A stretch of DNA of 64,000 nucleotides from Piper betle (GCA_033002965.1 JAURVB010013950.1:124001-188000); one strand, 5' to 3'; positions 11,640 to 23,680 are shown, numbered from the stretch's first letter. Program-made: numbers and translations. The notes: generated by a model not told the origin, from the sequence alone.

Positions 11640-13325
11640 ATGATTTCATCTCAATACATTGAACTTACACAAGAAAGTGTCGTTCGTAGGCTAGAAAATA
11701 TGAATAATGAGGGTGAAAATATCCACGAGGGGACAACATCCATGAGTACAGTTGGTATGAAAGTACAAACATAGGTAAAGAATTTGGTTCTGAGGAGGAG
11801 CTTATGAGTTTTATAATAAATACGTTCGAAAAATGGGATTTAGCATTACAAAGGAAAAGTAGAGCGGACATAGAAAAGGTGTTCTATGTGAAAGGTTTAT
11901 GTAGAAAGATAGTAGAGTACACAATTTGTTGAAAGAAAGTGCACATACAGAACAAGATCCATGACAAGAATGATAATAAAATTATAAAATGATATTTGGA
12001 GGATCAATGATTTTAAAGATCACAAATATTCTCTTGAAACACCGTCAAAGGTTTATAACTTGAGGTCACATAGAAAGTTGGAAGAAGCTCAAATCGATAG
12101 GATATGGACATTGGAAAAGTCAGGAATAACACCCACAAGAGGTTATGAATACATGTGTGAAGAAGCTGGTGGGTGACAAAATGTCGGATTCACTGATGTT
12201 GAAACACTGATTTTGTCTGTGGCACATTTATCTTAATGTCGTCAGACAACTTCCCAGTGCTTACACGACACATTTTAAAAGAAGATTCAAGAGCGTTAAA
12301 CATGGTCCAGAAAATGTTGAAGACTTTTTTAGCTTGGGATCAATTTTTAGAAGAGTTCAACCTAGTAGGGAAGAAATGGTTGAAAGATTTATTTTCATCA
12401 CAAGAAAAATTGGCTTTAGCGTGTGGAAGGCAATTTTTTTGTGCTAGCATGACCACAAGTCGAAGGAGTGACAGTATATTTACCTTCCTAAAGCGTTTTT
12501 TGAAGAGAAAATATGATTCGTGGAGATTTCTCAAGGGATATGAGAAAGCTTTAGAGCACCGACGAGCTAGTGAGGCAAATGAAGATTTCAATTCAAGACA
12601 TAACTATCTTGTTCTATGGGCTGATGTGGACATGTTAAAACAAGTTGCAAATGTATGCACTAGAAATGTGTATAACATGTTTGAAGAATAATATAAAAAA
12701 AATGAGTTGCTTGTGACCGTGACATTGTGAAAGAGGATCAAAATGTTTTCATGTATGATGTGAAAGAGGAGGATAATTCAGGAGTCCCCTTGGTTACTTT
12801 TGATAGTATAAATGAAACGATAGTTTGCCATTGTAAAGAAATTGAGTTTGTAGGCATACAACGTAGACATTCGGTGAAAGAGTTTATGAGTAGACAAATT
12901 CGCACACTACCATCACAATATATTTTAAAAAGGTGGACAAAAGATATTATATATAGAGGTTGAAGCCTATCAACGAAGTTCGTAGTACAAAGGTTACAGG
13001 TTCACGATACAGTGATATGTGCCATAAAAGTATCAAAATAGATGCAAAAGCAACTGATAGTGAGACTGCAACTTTACTTGCTTCAAGAACTTTGGATCAA
13101 TTATGTGAACGAGTAGACAAGATTTTGATTAGTGAAGTGGAACATACAACTACTCCATGCTTCAATGATAATTTTGCAATCCAAATACTAGAAGGTGTTC
13201 AAGAAAATAAAAAGAGTGGGCAAGGTGGAATACTTCTTGGCATTCTTGAGAATAAAAGGAGAAAGAAAAGAAAACCACAAGTACCTCAAGTGAAGAAACC
13301 ATTTAGGGGTATACTAAAAACATAA
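11640..13325 (+). pseudogene. FAR1/FHY3-related (MULE-transposase-derived) pseudogene
   Basis: Members of this family are plant transcription factors domesticated from Mutator-like transposases, or are transposases themselves. Pieces are seen in family order. A FAR1 DNA-binding domain start (GKEFGSEEELMSF..., then KSRAD and CRK) lies at about 11777-11935 and ends at a TGA. The linker RSHRKLEEAQIDRIWTLEKS...EYMCEEAGG lies at about 12060-12175. The post-transposase region KWLKDLFSSQEKLALACGR...SRRSDS is at 12236-12691, and a SWIM-type zinc finger (CHC...GIQRRH...LPSQYILKRWTKD) at 12727-12963. A basic C terminus runs 12960-13325. At least three frame changes or stops separate them, and the MULE transposase core expected between the linker and KWLK is missing. 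In the SWIM motif the third Cys, normally in GILCRH, is Arg. Not a functional gene as it stands. Confidence 0.85.
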
Positions 13326-13493
13326 ATTATTCATATCTTTAGTTGATTTAGACACATTCACTCTTAAATAAATTTATTCTATTTTTTGTTCATGTTTTTC
13401 ATCCTAGATAATGTCAACTTGCCATTAGTAATGAACAAGAGGATGGATCTCAACACAGGGCAACTCACCATGCTAGAAACAATCCAAGTTGAC

Positions 13494-13496
<3 letters not shown>

Positions 13497-13556
<60 letters not shown>
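13497..13556. repeat. (TA)n microsatellite
   Basis: About 60 bp of uninterrupted TA repeat lie just downstream of the FAR1-related pseudogene. It makes a spurious Tyr-Ile open frame on the + strand. Confidence 0.97.
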
Positions 13557-13558
<2 letters not shown>

Positions 13559-13869
13559 TACACCATGCATTAGATTTATGGTTTTTTTACATTGACATAG
13601 GAAGTGTCAACAGCCAACGCTACACAGACTTGATAGTTATTACACATGGACCTCCTCAGTCATCTCAGTCTCAACTTCCCTAGGTAGTCAATTATTATCA
13701 TTTATTAAATTATTAATTGAAGATTATCTATTTTTAATGCTCGTGGAATATTTTGGTTCAGGAAGTAGAAAATTTTATTGACAACTGCACCAAAAAATGG
13801 CTTTTGATTGGTTGACTTGGTTTTTGACCATGATGGGTGTCATTTTTTTAATGATGGGGAGTAGACAAT

Positions 13870-14465
13870 GTGAATTTATTGTTGGCAGGGGTGTTAAATG
13901 AACGAGCGAGTGAGCCAAACTCAACTTATGTTGTGAATCTATTGTTAGTAGGGGTGTTAAACGAACGAGCGAGCCAAACTCAAGTTGTGTTCGAACATAG
14001 CTCGAATATCTTTTATGTATTTGAGCTCAACTCGAGTTTGAATATACTTAAACTATTTAATTTTCTCGAGCTCGAACCTAGCTCCTTCATGAACTCAAAA
14101 CCGGCTCGATTAAAAGTCAAATGTACCTCACTTAATAAAAATATGATAAATGTGGATTGAACCAACAACCTTGAGGTCATCAACTTAACTACTTACCATC
14201 TCAACTATCTCACTTCTTTGTAATTATACTGTATATATATATATATAATATAAAGACTATATTATTATATTATTTTATCGAGTCGAGTTAAAGTTATAAC
14301 CGAGTCGAGTCGAGTCGAACATGGACTTGCTCAAGCTCGGCTCGTAAGATTCGAGTTCGAGCTCGAGCTCGAGTATTTAAATGTCGAATTTCGAGTCGAG
14401 TTGAGCCGAGCCGAATGTTAAATGCTCACGAGCTGGCTTACTCAATTAGCAACCCTAACTGTTGG
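13870..14465. mobile_element. GAGCTCGA-rich interspersed element, copy 1
   Basis: The left end AGGGGTGTTAAACGAACGAG is preceded by a partial direct duplication of itself (13889 and 13948). The right end near 14455 reads TCAATTAGCAACCCTAA; its complement begins AGGGTTGCTAATTGAG, so the ends form imperfect inverted repeats. Much of the body is built of CTCGAG, GAGCTCGA and GAGTCGAG words. On the minus strand a tRNA-like segment at about 14148-14219 has the A-box-like word TAGTTGAGATGG and the B-box-like word GGTTCAATCC. A copy in opposite orientation lies at 43978-44768. Confidence 0.65.
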
Positions 14466-14615
14466 ATTGGACAATAGTGATCAATATTAATATTTTCTAG
14501 AAGTATTCAACATTTATTAATCTTGACTAATGCTTTAACTTTTGTAATAAAGAATTTTCAATGCTGCTATGAAACATTGAGCTTTTGAATTTATACATGC
14601 TATTTTAAGTACGGG

Positions 14616-14619
14616 AGAG

Positions 14620-14652
<33 letters not shown>

Positions 14653-14664
14653 TGTGTGTGTGTG
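14616..14664. repeat. (GA)n(GT)n compound microsatellite
   Basis: A GA run joins a GT run, directly abutting the outer end of the inverted-arm structure that starts at 14665. Confidence 0.95.
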
Positions 14665-16190
14665 TTTAACTTGGGTAAATTTGGGTGCACTGCCTGGTTT
14701 TGCAACACACGCAGTGCATGCCTAATTAGGGGCCCCTCGGGCTCACCCCGGCTGGCTAGCGAGGGGGTGGCGCAATTGGTCGATAGGGAAAGAAATGTCA
14801 GAGAACTGTAGGTAGTTTTGTAATAAAACTTGATTTGGTCCCAACTCGAGTCAATATTACAAAATACATCTCGTAAATATTTAAAAAATATAATAAAATA
14901 CTATAAAATAAAATAATTGAATATGGAGCAAATTTGTTGTATATTCTTGTGAGGACGCGACAAATGAAACTAGGTGTTGTCTTTTTTACTTTTCATATGG
15001 GAATTCGCACCATCCAATTGTTTGTCTTACTTATCTCTTGCCTATAGGTGTTGCATTGATTCTGTGCCAATCTGATCATGTAAACCTGATGAGCAAAGTG
15101 GGAAATCTGTGATGGAAGAGGAAAGCAAGAGGCTTATAGAGAAATAGTGGCTGAACATGAAGAAGAGGACTTCCCGTGACGAGAAGAGTTGAAGGTGTTT
15201 TTGGAAGGACTGTATAATCTTAGTGATTTTGATCTTGACTATTTATAAGCTTGATAGAAGTGATTTTGTTATTGGATTTAATAAACTTAACAAATTTGTA
15301 ACTTGCAAGTTATTCGCAAGTTGGTCCAAAGTTTTAATTTTTGCATCTGTTTTTTAATGTGTTTGTCAGGCATGATCGTTCATGGCTTCAACTTATATTG
15401 ATCATGTGAAAGAAAATTAAATGAGATGGTACATTTGTTATTTTTGTATTTTACGGTAATTTTTTGCTGAAGAAGTTGGCAAACTGATGTAAGATGGCTC
15501 TCGTGTGTTTTGTCTTTGTTGTATTCTGATGTTTCACTTTCTGACAACTATTGTTCTGAAACTGTGCTCGCTCCTGTCGATGGGAAGAATACAGGCGGAG
15601 AGGTTGTTACAAATGAAGATGATGAGAACAAGGTGTTATTTTTTAGGTTGGTGAATTTAATCTTGTTTTATGGATTATGTGGTCTGAAGTTCTTCTGGTT
15701 GTAGCAGTAGCTCGGCATACCCAATTCGGCAATTACAATAAAAGATGTCATGCCGTTCATTTTATATACAATAGATCGAATAATTAATTTAAGGTCGTTT
15801 ACCGCATTAGGACATGTTATTTATTGGTTTTGGGTAGGTTTTTAGGTTTAGAGCATGCTATTCAAGTTAGAAATTGATTATTTTATTTTATGACATTTTA
15901 CTGTATTTTTTAATATTTTTTGAAATATATTTCAAAATATTGACTTAAGTCGGGACATACTCTATTTTTTATTACAAAACTATCCCGAACTTCTTACGTG
16001 TTTCTTTCCTTACCGACTGATCGCGCTACTGCACCCCCCCCCTCCCCCTCCCTGCTGGCCGCCCGTTGGCTAGTGAAGGGGGTGAAAACACACTGCCGGG
16101 GGATGGAGCCCACGTTGGGGTGGGCCGGGGGGGGGTGAGTATGCGTGCGCTTCCTATGTTGCAAAACTAGGCAACACACCCAAGTTAAAC
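14665..16190. mobile_element. 1.5 kb structure with about 270 bp inverted arms and exon-like filler
   Basis: The left arm (14665 to about 14935) and the complement of the right arm (16190 to about 15880) share, in order: TTTAACTTGGGT; CTGCCTGGTTTTGCAACA (right TTGCCTAGTTTTGCAACA); a GC-rich block; GGGAAAGAAA (right AGGAAAGAAA); GTAGTTTTGTAATAAAA (right ATAGTTTTGTAATAAAA); AGTCAATATT; and ATAAAATAAAATAAT. The interior holds exon-like pieces: MEEESKRLIE (from about 15112), and YSDVSLSDNYCSETVLAPVD up to NEDDENKV with a plausible donor near 15630. It is flanked by (GT)n on the left and a short (TA)n on the right, so target-site duplications cannot be read. It could be a MULE or foldback element with captured gene pieces, or two independent insertions in opposite orientation. 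Confidence 0.55.
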
Positions 16191-16204
16191 TATATATATA
16201 AAAT

Positions 16205-16735
16205 TTTCTTGTAATGCGCTGCTTGTTTAAGCAGTGCATTGCAGTACTAAGGCCGTTGGATTTCGATCCAGCGGCCTATATTCCAACCCTTCATGGAGGC
16301 CCACCAGCCCGTCCGCGAGCGACCGACCCCCCACCCCAGGGCCCGACCGGCGGGGGAGGGGGGGGGTGTTGTTGTGGCATGAGGCGGCGGCTGGGGACGG
16401 GCGGAGGGACCGGGCGGGGTGGTGGTGGTAGGGGAGTGTGGGCGGTGGCGGGGGTTTAGTCGCTCGTGGGCGGGTGGGCAGGTGGGTTGGCAGGCGGGCA
16501 GACGGGCTTGGCCGGAGGGTGGGGTGGGGGGGGGGAAGAGGGGTGATGGCATGAGGCAAGGGCTGTTGGGCGGGCGGGAAGGTAGGCGGGTGGGTCTTGG
16601 GTAGGCTTAGATGATTGTAAGCCGTTGGATTCTATCCAACAACCCACGATAGCAGCACACCATGCATCGCCAAAAAGGGGTAGCGTATAGTAACGCGCAT
16701 ATATGCACATATATATATATATATATATATACATA
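16205..16735. mobile_element. 0.5 kb GC-rich element with hairpin-bearing inverted ends in TA repeats
   Basis: The left end has the hairpin ATGCGCTGCTT / AAGCAGTGCAT (16214-16239) and then GGCCGTTGGAT / ATCCAGCGGCC (16251-16276). The right end has GTTGGAT / ATCCAAC (16624-16640), then GCAGCACACC and a (TA)n run at about 16708-16730. Read inward, the two ends share the order GCTGC word then CCGTTGGAT palindrome. The middle (16330-16600) is extremely G-rich on the + strand, with runs of up to nine G, and encodes nothing believable. It is flanked by TA-rich sequence on both sides, like rice Micron elements that sit in (TA)n tracts. Confidence 0.55.
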
Positions 16736-17572
16736 TGTATATATACATATACATAGAAACCAAGTTATATTGCCTTATGTTTCTGAATATACGTAGTTGA
16801 GCTCATTTACCCACTGAAATAAGAACAAAGATATTAATTGGATACAAGGAGATTGAGTACGTACAAGTGCATTAGCTAACCCATTAAAATTTTTTTCTTT
16901 TAATGACATATTCTCTTAATCCTATGGTTTCACCTTAGTCGTAGCAACTAAAGGGCCTTACCTCTTTTATGCTTCCCAAAACCAACACAGACACGAAGTG
17001 TTTGAAAAAATATAGTACTCCTAGCTAATCCTACCTTCATGATAATTATTTATCATATACAAGACTTTTCTACCATGAACCAATAACAATAGTTTTAAAA
17101 AAATCTACATTCCGAAAATATAAACATGATAAGTATGATCATATTGCGAGAAGAACAAAAAATATTAAAAAAGGGAAACGAACAGAGGAAAGAAGGAAAG
17201 GAAGACGAAAAAAGTAAAAACAAGAGATAAATGGCAGTTATAAACTAGAGATTGCATCAATATATGTGGGTTGGTTTGAGGTTTCAAATATAATTGAATT
17301 GGTTTGGAGATGAAAAATTAATTGGGTGGGGTGGGTGAAAGTAGAGACTGTACCCAGAAGTTAGTCAATGGTTTCTTAAAAAAGGGGATGTCAATCAGGT
17401 GTATGATGATTACCTCCAGACCGGGCCAACTGACCGTCAAATTGGGACTCCACCAACAAGTAACGAGGTGGGTATGCATAACCTGCACGATGAAGAACAA
17501 GTTATTTTCAGATAGTCTGCATGTACCTATTGTACAATTTACCTAACTACAAGCGATAGGGTACTGATAGAG
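16736..17572. other. intergenic DNA, nothing recognised
   Basis: AT-rich sequence with short frames only (17318-17546 on either strand). No known domain or RNA gene is seen. Confidence 0.4.
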
Positions 17573-17812
17573 ATGGAGCCCGCCATATTCACGGTGGTAA
17601 TTGGCGTATTGATTTGGAGCGTTGAAGCAGGAAGAGAAGATCTGGGGAAGAAGTACCAGTGCTCGGACGCCACCCGGATGTCAGAAGATGCTCACCCCTG
17701 CGCTAACTACTGCTCCCGTGAAAAAGCTTTCAACGCCCAAACTATGGATTATTGTACGGACGCTAACGACGCAACGTTAAGAATTTTCGACGGTTTTTGG
17801 ACCCGGTTTTAA
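17573..17812 (+). CDS. hypothetical 79-residue ORF with signal-like N terminus and four Cys
   Basis: The frame starts with MEPAIFTVVIGVLIWSVEAG, a short hydrophobic run that could be a signal peptide with cleavage after VEA. Four cysteines follow (YQCSD, HPCANYC, DYCTD) and the frame ends in GFWTRF. Base composition is more balanced than the flanks. I do not recognise a family. It could be a small secreted cysteine-containing peptide, one exon of a longer gene, or a chance frame; four Cys without a known spacing is weak evidence. Confidence 0.25.
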   Translation: MEPAIFTVVIGVLIWSVEAGREDLGKKYQCSDATRMSEDAHPCANYCSREKAFNAQTMDYCTDANDATLRIFDGFWTRF

Positions 17813-20800
17813 TAATTTCTTCACCTATTTATGTAATATTTCATCTCAAATCTCATAAGAACCTCATTTCTCTAAGGTTTATGGCGAGGGAGAAGGGTTT
17901 TCTTTTCAAATCATTAAAAAATTAATAAATTATTAAATTATACTTATTGATTCAAAAGTGAGAGAAAAAGAGATAAATTTTATAAGTAGTTTATCTCTTT
18001 CGTAATAAAAATTACGCTTCTCGGTGGATTGTGAGGTATTTGTCGTCTATTGTGATTTTTTTGGTGTCTTAATATTTTATTATCCTTTATTATTGTTTGT
18101 CGTTACTTTACCGTAAATCTTTATATTTTATTTTGTTGTGCTGATTCAATTTTATTCTGTTGTGCCGATTCAAAGATGCCTATGTCCCCAAGGTGGTAGA
18201 CTTAGGTAATGCGTTCATGGGGTAAAGGTCTATTAATGGTGACGTTGTTTCTCCAATCCCATCCAATTTAGCAATTATAACAACCGATAACTTGGTTATT
18301 CATCCCCCTTAATACATTGCAAGGGAGGCAGGTCGCATTCAAGTTGGTAATGAGATAAATGCTGATGTCAAGCTAAATATGGGGAGATTTTCTACCCTAT
18401 AAAGAGGCCGTGGAAGCTGGGTTGGACCTCCAATTAGTCGCCCTTTCTTTTCGAGAGTGCTCTTTCATTATTGACGAATTAATGGATAATCTATTTTCTC
18501 TAATCTATATATGTCAACGCAGACTGCTAAGACTGTATCCAACATGCATCATGGCTCCAATAACTGATATCCACTTCAATTTATGTGGCCTTAAGTCGTC
18601 ATGGCGCCAATATTGTTGTCACTTCTACTATTGTAGTTTGTAATTAGTATAGGCATATCGGAAACCACATTGATAAAAATGTTAAATCGAGTTAACATCA
18701 AATCTTCCCACCATTACCCGAGAGAAAATCTTGCCTCTCAGTGTTCTAATTTCACTTTTGTTTTTTTTTCTTTTGACTTGCATTGCCTTCCACCATATTG
18801 ATATGTGGAGAAGGAAGACCCACGTCCGTCCGAGAGCTGGAAAATGGAAGAGAGGAAATGAATGGTGCCGCTGCTCCTTACATACATATACAGCAGAACA
18901 AAAGATAGATGAACCAATTACACCCCTGGTAAGAAAGCACTGCCACTTGAGCAAATCTTGGCAGTGTCGTTTAGTGATCATAAGTTTGATTTGATGGGGA
19001 AGGTTGGAATGAGAGGGCAAAAGTTTCATTCCTCGGAGCTATCGACATGAGTAAGCGGTAAGATATGAATGGCTAGGTCTGCTTAATTTTCCATTATATT
19101 GTGTTTATATCAAGTTCATTTCTTCCGTGAAACTAAATTACTAATCGGTACGAACGGGTGCATTTGATTTCAAGAGGGGGCAGCCTAGTTGTGCCTGCCA
19201 CAAGCGTTCCAATTGGACTTTCCATGACGATGAGAAAAAAGCTTATTTAGTGTTGCTCAAGTCAGCAGAAAAAGCTTTGGGAAAAAAAGTCAGCAGAATA
19301 GATTACAAGCATGCGAATAGACTAAAAAATATACAAATATACATAAAGATCAGAGGCCAAGCTGCCATAAGTACCATCATAATCCAATATTATTGGTCAA
19401 GCCTGCCACTTCGAAGGATGATCTTGGGATGAAAAAAACGACCACATAAATTAAGACAACAAATGATTAACTCGGACGATCAGTTTTGTCGTTCTTAAGT
19501 TAATCATTAATTGGGTAAAGGGATCAGAGGCATACTATAAATGCCATACAAAGCTGCCCACAAGGAGAGGAAGGAGATCAGGACAAAAAATGTGCTATAT
19601 GGCGCAAACATGTACATCATCAAACATATTTCTACTAATTTTTTGAGTCAACGACCGTCTGTAAGAACTTCGTCCTCTACCAATTTAAGGATGGCAAAGC
19701 ATGTACTGTTGAGTTTTATTTTGTTTTTTAACTTTTAATGAAGATTTAGGGCTTGCGATGGTTGGTTGGATGATCATGGGATTTTGACAAGAATTGTGGT
19801 GGTGGTGTGGGCGGTTTGCAATGTGCGTGGCCTGGTGGACTTTCGGAAACCATTCATGGCTCCATCTAATGTTTACTTTAATCATAATTCTATCTAATGT
19901 TGCCGACAGAATAGTTTTTTACATGATCCAAACCCGACACATAATATTAAATATTTGAGCCCAAGCTTGAACACGAATATAATTTTTTTAACTAATATTC
20001 AAGCCCAACCTGAATCTGATTTAGTAAATTAAGACCCGAATTAATAATAAATATATAAAAAAATTTAAGATAATTATATTCTCAATATAATAAAATATAA
20101 TATATTTTGGAAGATATATTATATATATTCACATACATTATTATATTAAAAGCTAAAATTAAATATTTTTTTGGTTCTCCGGACCTAATATGAGGCGAGT
20201 TAATAAAAATTCAAACTTGTAGACTTAAACCCAATATTATTGAATCCAATCCCGACCTTTTCTAGTCGGGCCGAGAACCTTTTTTACCTGGCCCGTCGGC
20301 TGCACTTCCAATCTACTACTTGCAACCAAGCAAGCAATCGGTTGCATGATTGACTATTTAAGTTTTTCCACATTAAAAAAGCCTACAATTTACAAACAAG
20401 TTTGACAAACTATTGGGTTGTAAGTGGTTGTCGATACATGTATATACTACTAATCTATCGATACACACTACCTAAATCCTTCCATTTTGAACTCAAATCT
20501 TCGTCTTTTCGAGGAACTTCTAGTCAGTCCAGGAATTTCTTCGAACTGGCCTACCAGCCTTGAATTTGTTGAACGAATGAAAATATAGATCAACGTTAGA
20601 AACAAGCACAATGACGAGCTAATTGTCCATCGCTACCAACTCCAACCAGCCACTAGACAGATCATAGTCAAAGATGCGGGTCGAGATTGCGCAAAGAAAA
20701 GCATGGCCGCCGTAGGCAAAGATATACCCTACCTCCTAATTCATACAATTCTGTTCATGCGAAAATGAATGAAAAGATTGTCACTTGGTTATGGAGCTTT

Positions 20801-21640
20801 TTCGTTGGATATGGCTTTTTTTAAAAAGAAAAAAATGCTGCGCTGGATATGTTTACATATTCCCCATGTCATTCGTCAAACACTAGATTGAACGGCACGG
20901 TCCATTCTATTTCGGATGTTTCTGTGGCAATCGGTTGTCTTTTTCTCCTTAACTGGGATTTGTATCGATTATTAGTGCAGCTACTAATTTTCTGTAACGC
21001 CTAACGCGGGTACACCCGGACGTTGTATATTTTTTTCTTTTATTTATTAATTATATTTATAATAAATTATTTTAAGTTTATTATTTTTAAATTTTATAAG
21101 TTCATTATAATTAATGATCTTCTTCTTTTTATATTTTTGATCAACCTGCAACCAAATTTAAATATATGGTTTACGAAGAGATATCATATTAAATTAAACT
21201 TATATTATATTTTAATTAAATTTGTTTATATTTTATGATATTTTAAAATGACTATTTTTTTGAAAATTTTATTCCTTTCAATTTTTTAAATATTCCCGTG
21301 CATCTCACTGTGCCTATTCTATTTGATTTATTACAAATTTCATTTTAGTATATTTTAAAAGACTAATATATTAAAATTATAATGATTAATGTCTTTGATA
21401 GAATTCGAATTCTACTTAAAATGATTCACTTTGTTCGAATTTTTACATTTCAAAAAATTTGAATCTAACTTATAATACAATCTAACTCAATTTAAAATTT
21501 GATCATATATTTTCTTTGTAAGCTTTGGTAGAAATATGTGTACATTAGCTAAATGGAGACTCAACTATAAATCTTATTAATATCATAGTATAATTTTTTA
21601 AAAATAATATGTTGTAAATAAATTAATAGTTAAGTATATT
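17813..21640. other. AT-rich intergenic DNA with faint repeat remnants
   Basis: 18180-18640 has frames with fragments such as EAGLDLQLVALSFRECSF that faintly suggest an RNase H-like retroelement remnant, but not enough to call. 19900-20290 has GAGCCC and CCCGAC-type words resembling a decayed member of the GAGCTCGA family. The rest is low-complexity AT-rich DNA. No gene or RNA gene could be supported. Confidence 0.35.
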
Positions 21641-21649
21641 CCTTGACTC

Positions 21650-23130
21650 CCAGTTGAATTAAAAGGCATTTGGCAAAAAACCAATTATTATTTTCGAAAA
21701 TTTTAGTTAATTAAATTACAAATCTGATGAAGCTGAAAAATATGGGAGTTGACAAATGCAAATATGTTTTTATTATTAATGGTTTTTTTTATTAATGAGA
21801 TTACCAATCCAATAGAGATGATAAATAGGTGTTCATTTCCTTTTTATTTTTTAAAATTTAGGTATCCAAATTATAAATCCGGTTAAGATAGAAATAGGAG
21901 TCGATAAACACACTTTTCTTATTATTTTCTAAAATTTTATATTAATGAAATAACTAATCTAATAAAGATGGAAAATTAAATGTTTATTTTTTATATAATT
22001 TCAAAATTTTCAAAAGGTCAACTCACACATTCGATAAAGACAGAAAATATGAATTGATGAACACACTCATTTTTAATTATTATTAATTAATAAAAATTTT
22101 ATCCGACGTATAAAGATTGAAAAATAGGTGTTTAACTTTTAATTATTTAAATTAAAATATGATAAAGTTCTTTTATTGAAAAATTAGAAGATGACTATGA
22201 TTAATTACTCATCTTATTTATTTTCAACTGATTTATAGTTTAATTATGATATTAATAAGATTTGAAATAAATTCTAAAAGATTATATACATTTATTTCAA
22301 ACACATTCTTTGAATAAGTCTCCGTCTTACTAAAAAAAATTAAAATTCGAACTGCATGGTACTTGATTAATTACAAACTTTGTATTTTTAGACTGGCATC
22401 AAGGGATGTCCTATTATTAATTTATACATATCAAAATATATAGAAAAACAACCAAGAATTCTCAAAATATGTAAATATGTAATTTTGTAAACGTAAGTAA
22501 ATAGGTTAGTTTGATTAATTAAAAAATTCCAAAAATAATAAAAAATATGTGTTTATGACCTCTTATTTTCCATCTTTATTATATTCTTAATTTAAGTAAT
22601 TAAAAATTCCGAAAGTAGTATAATGTTAATAAGATTTGGAAAAATTCTGAATAAAAAGATTTTCCATCTTTAAAATATTTATAATTTAACTTATTAAAAT
22701 TTTTGAAAATTATAATATCAAATATGTGATGTCAACTCTTATTTTCCATCTTTATCATATTTCAAATTTAATTAATCAATTTTTTTAAAAACTAATAAAA
22801 TTAATACAATTTGGAAAAACAATCTAAAAGATGAGATTTGTCATGTTTATCATATTTGCAATTCAATTAATTAAAATTTTCGAAAAATCATGAAAAATAA
22901 ATCCAAAAAATTAAAATTTTCATCTTTATCATATTTAAAATTTAACTAGTTAAAAATTCCGAAAATTACGATATTAATTAGAGTTGAAATAAATTCTAAA
23001 AAATCGTCTACTTATTTATCTTTCTATGTATTTGGATTTATTTTTTTGGCATATTTATCACACTTACAATTTAATTAATTAAAAATTCATAAATTCTAAT
23101 ATTAATAGGATTTTAAATTAATTCTAAAAG
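21650..23130. repeat. degenerate AT-rich satellite units in inverted arrangement
   Basis: Units at 21650-22190 carry the order AATTTTAGTTAATTAAATTA then ATAAAGATGGAAAAT. Units at 22555-23130 carry the complement order, ATTTTCCATCTTTAT then TTTAATTAATTAAAAATTC, repeated about four to five times at irregular spacing of roughly 90-200 bp. The two blocks are thus reverse complements around a centre near 22350. A/T content is extreme, so some similarity may be compositional. Confidence 0.5.
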
Positions 23131-23558
23131 ATTATATCTACGTATTTGGTCTCATTATTTGGTCTTTATTGTCTGATCTTTATCTATATCACAGACGTAA
23201 TTATCTTTTTTATTTTTATTTTTTAATATTTTATTTTAATTAGCCAATCAAAATTTGACATTTGATTATACCTCATTAAATTGACATTTGTCAAGATAGA
23301 TAAATTTAAGAGATAAATATGTTTATCGTGTTGTTCCCAGAGGAAAAAACTGTCATGTTGTGTAAAATAATAGCTCTGAAAGATTCTTAATATTCGACAA
23401 TCGACGAAAGTCAAAATGCTCAGTAATCCTTAAAAAATATGTATAAATATATCACCAGCCCACCATAACAGACAAATATGAAAATTACTCAATAAAATAT
23501 TTCTTAAACAATCAGAACATATCACTAAAATTGGATTACAAATTCCACGATGAGCAAC

Positions 23559-23566
23559 TATAAATA
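23559..23566 (+). promoter_or_regulatory. probable TATA box of the NPF gene
   Basis: TATAAATA lies 115 bp before the predicted start codon at 23681, in a suitable place for a short 5' leader. Called from position and match to the plant consensus only. Confidence 0.5.
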
Positions 23567-23680
23567 AGTGCATGCATCAAGTTATTAGGCAGTATCCACA
23601 CTCCCCTCACCAAGTGGTGTCGGGATTTGAAAGAAAGTAATCAGCCTGCTGCATTACCTTCTTTCGAGGGAAACAGGGAT

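Noticed and set aside
16214..16559. Gly/Arg- or Pro-rich open frames up to 110 residues on both strands
   Set aside because: They arise from a G-rich low-complexity element core and have no codon or domain signal.
18410..18643. Possible non-LTR retroelement RNase H fragment
   Set aside because: Only a few residues resemble the family and no catalytic motif is visible.
23627..23680. Longer NPF start (KESNQPAALPSFEGNRD before MDIERG)
   Set aside because: It begins with TTG, not ATG; the first ATG in frame is at 23681.
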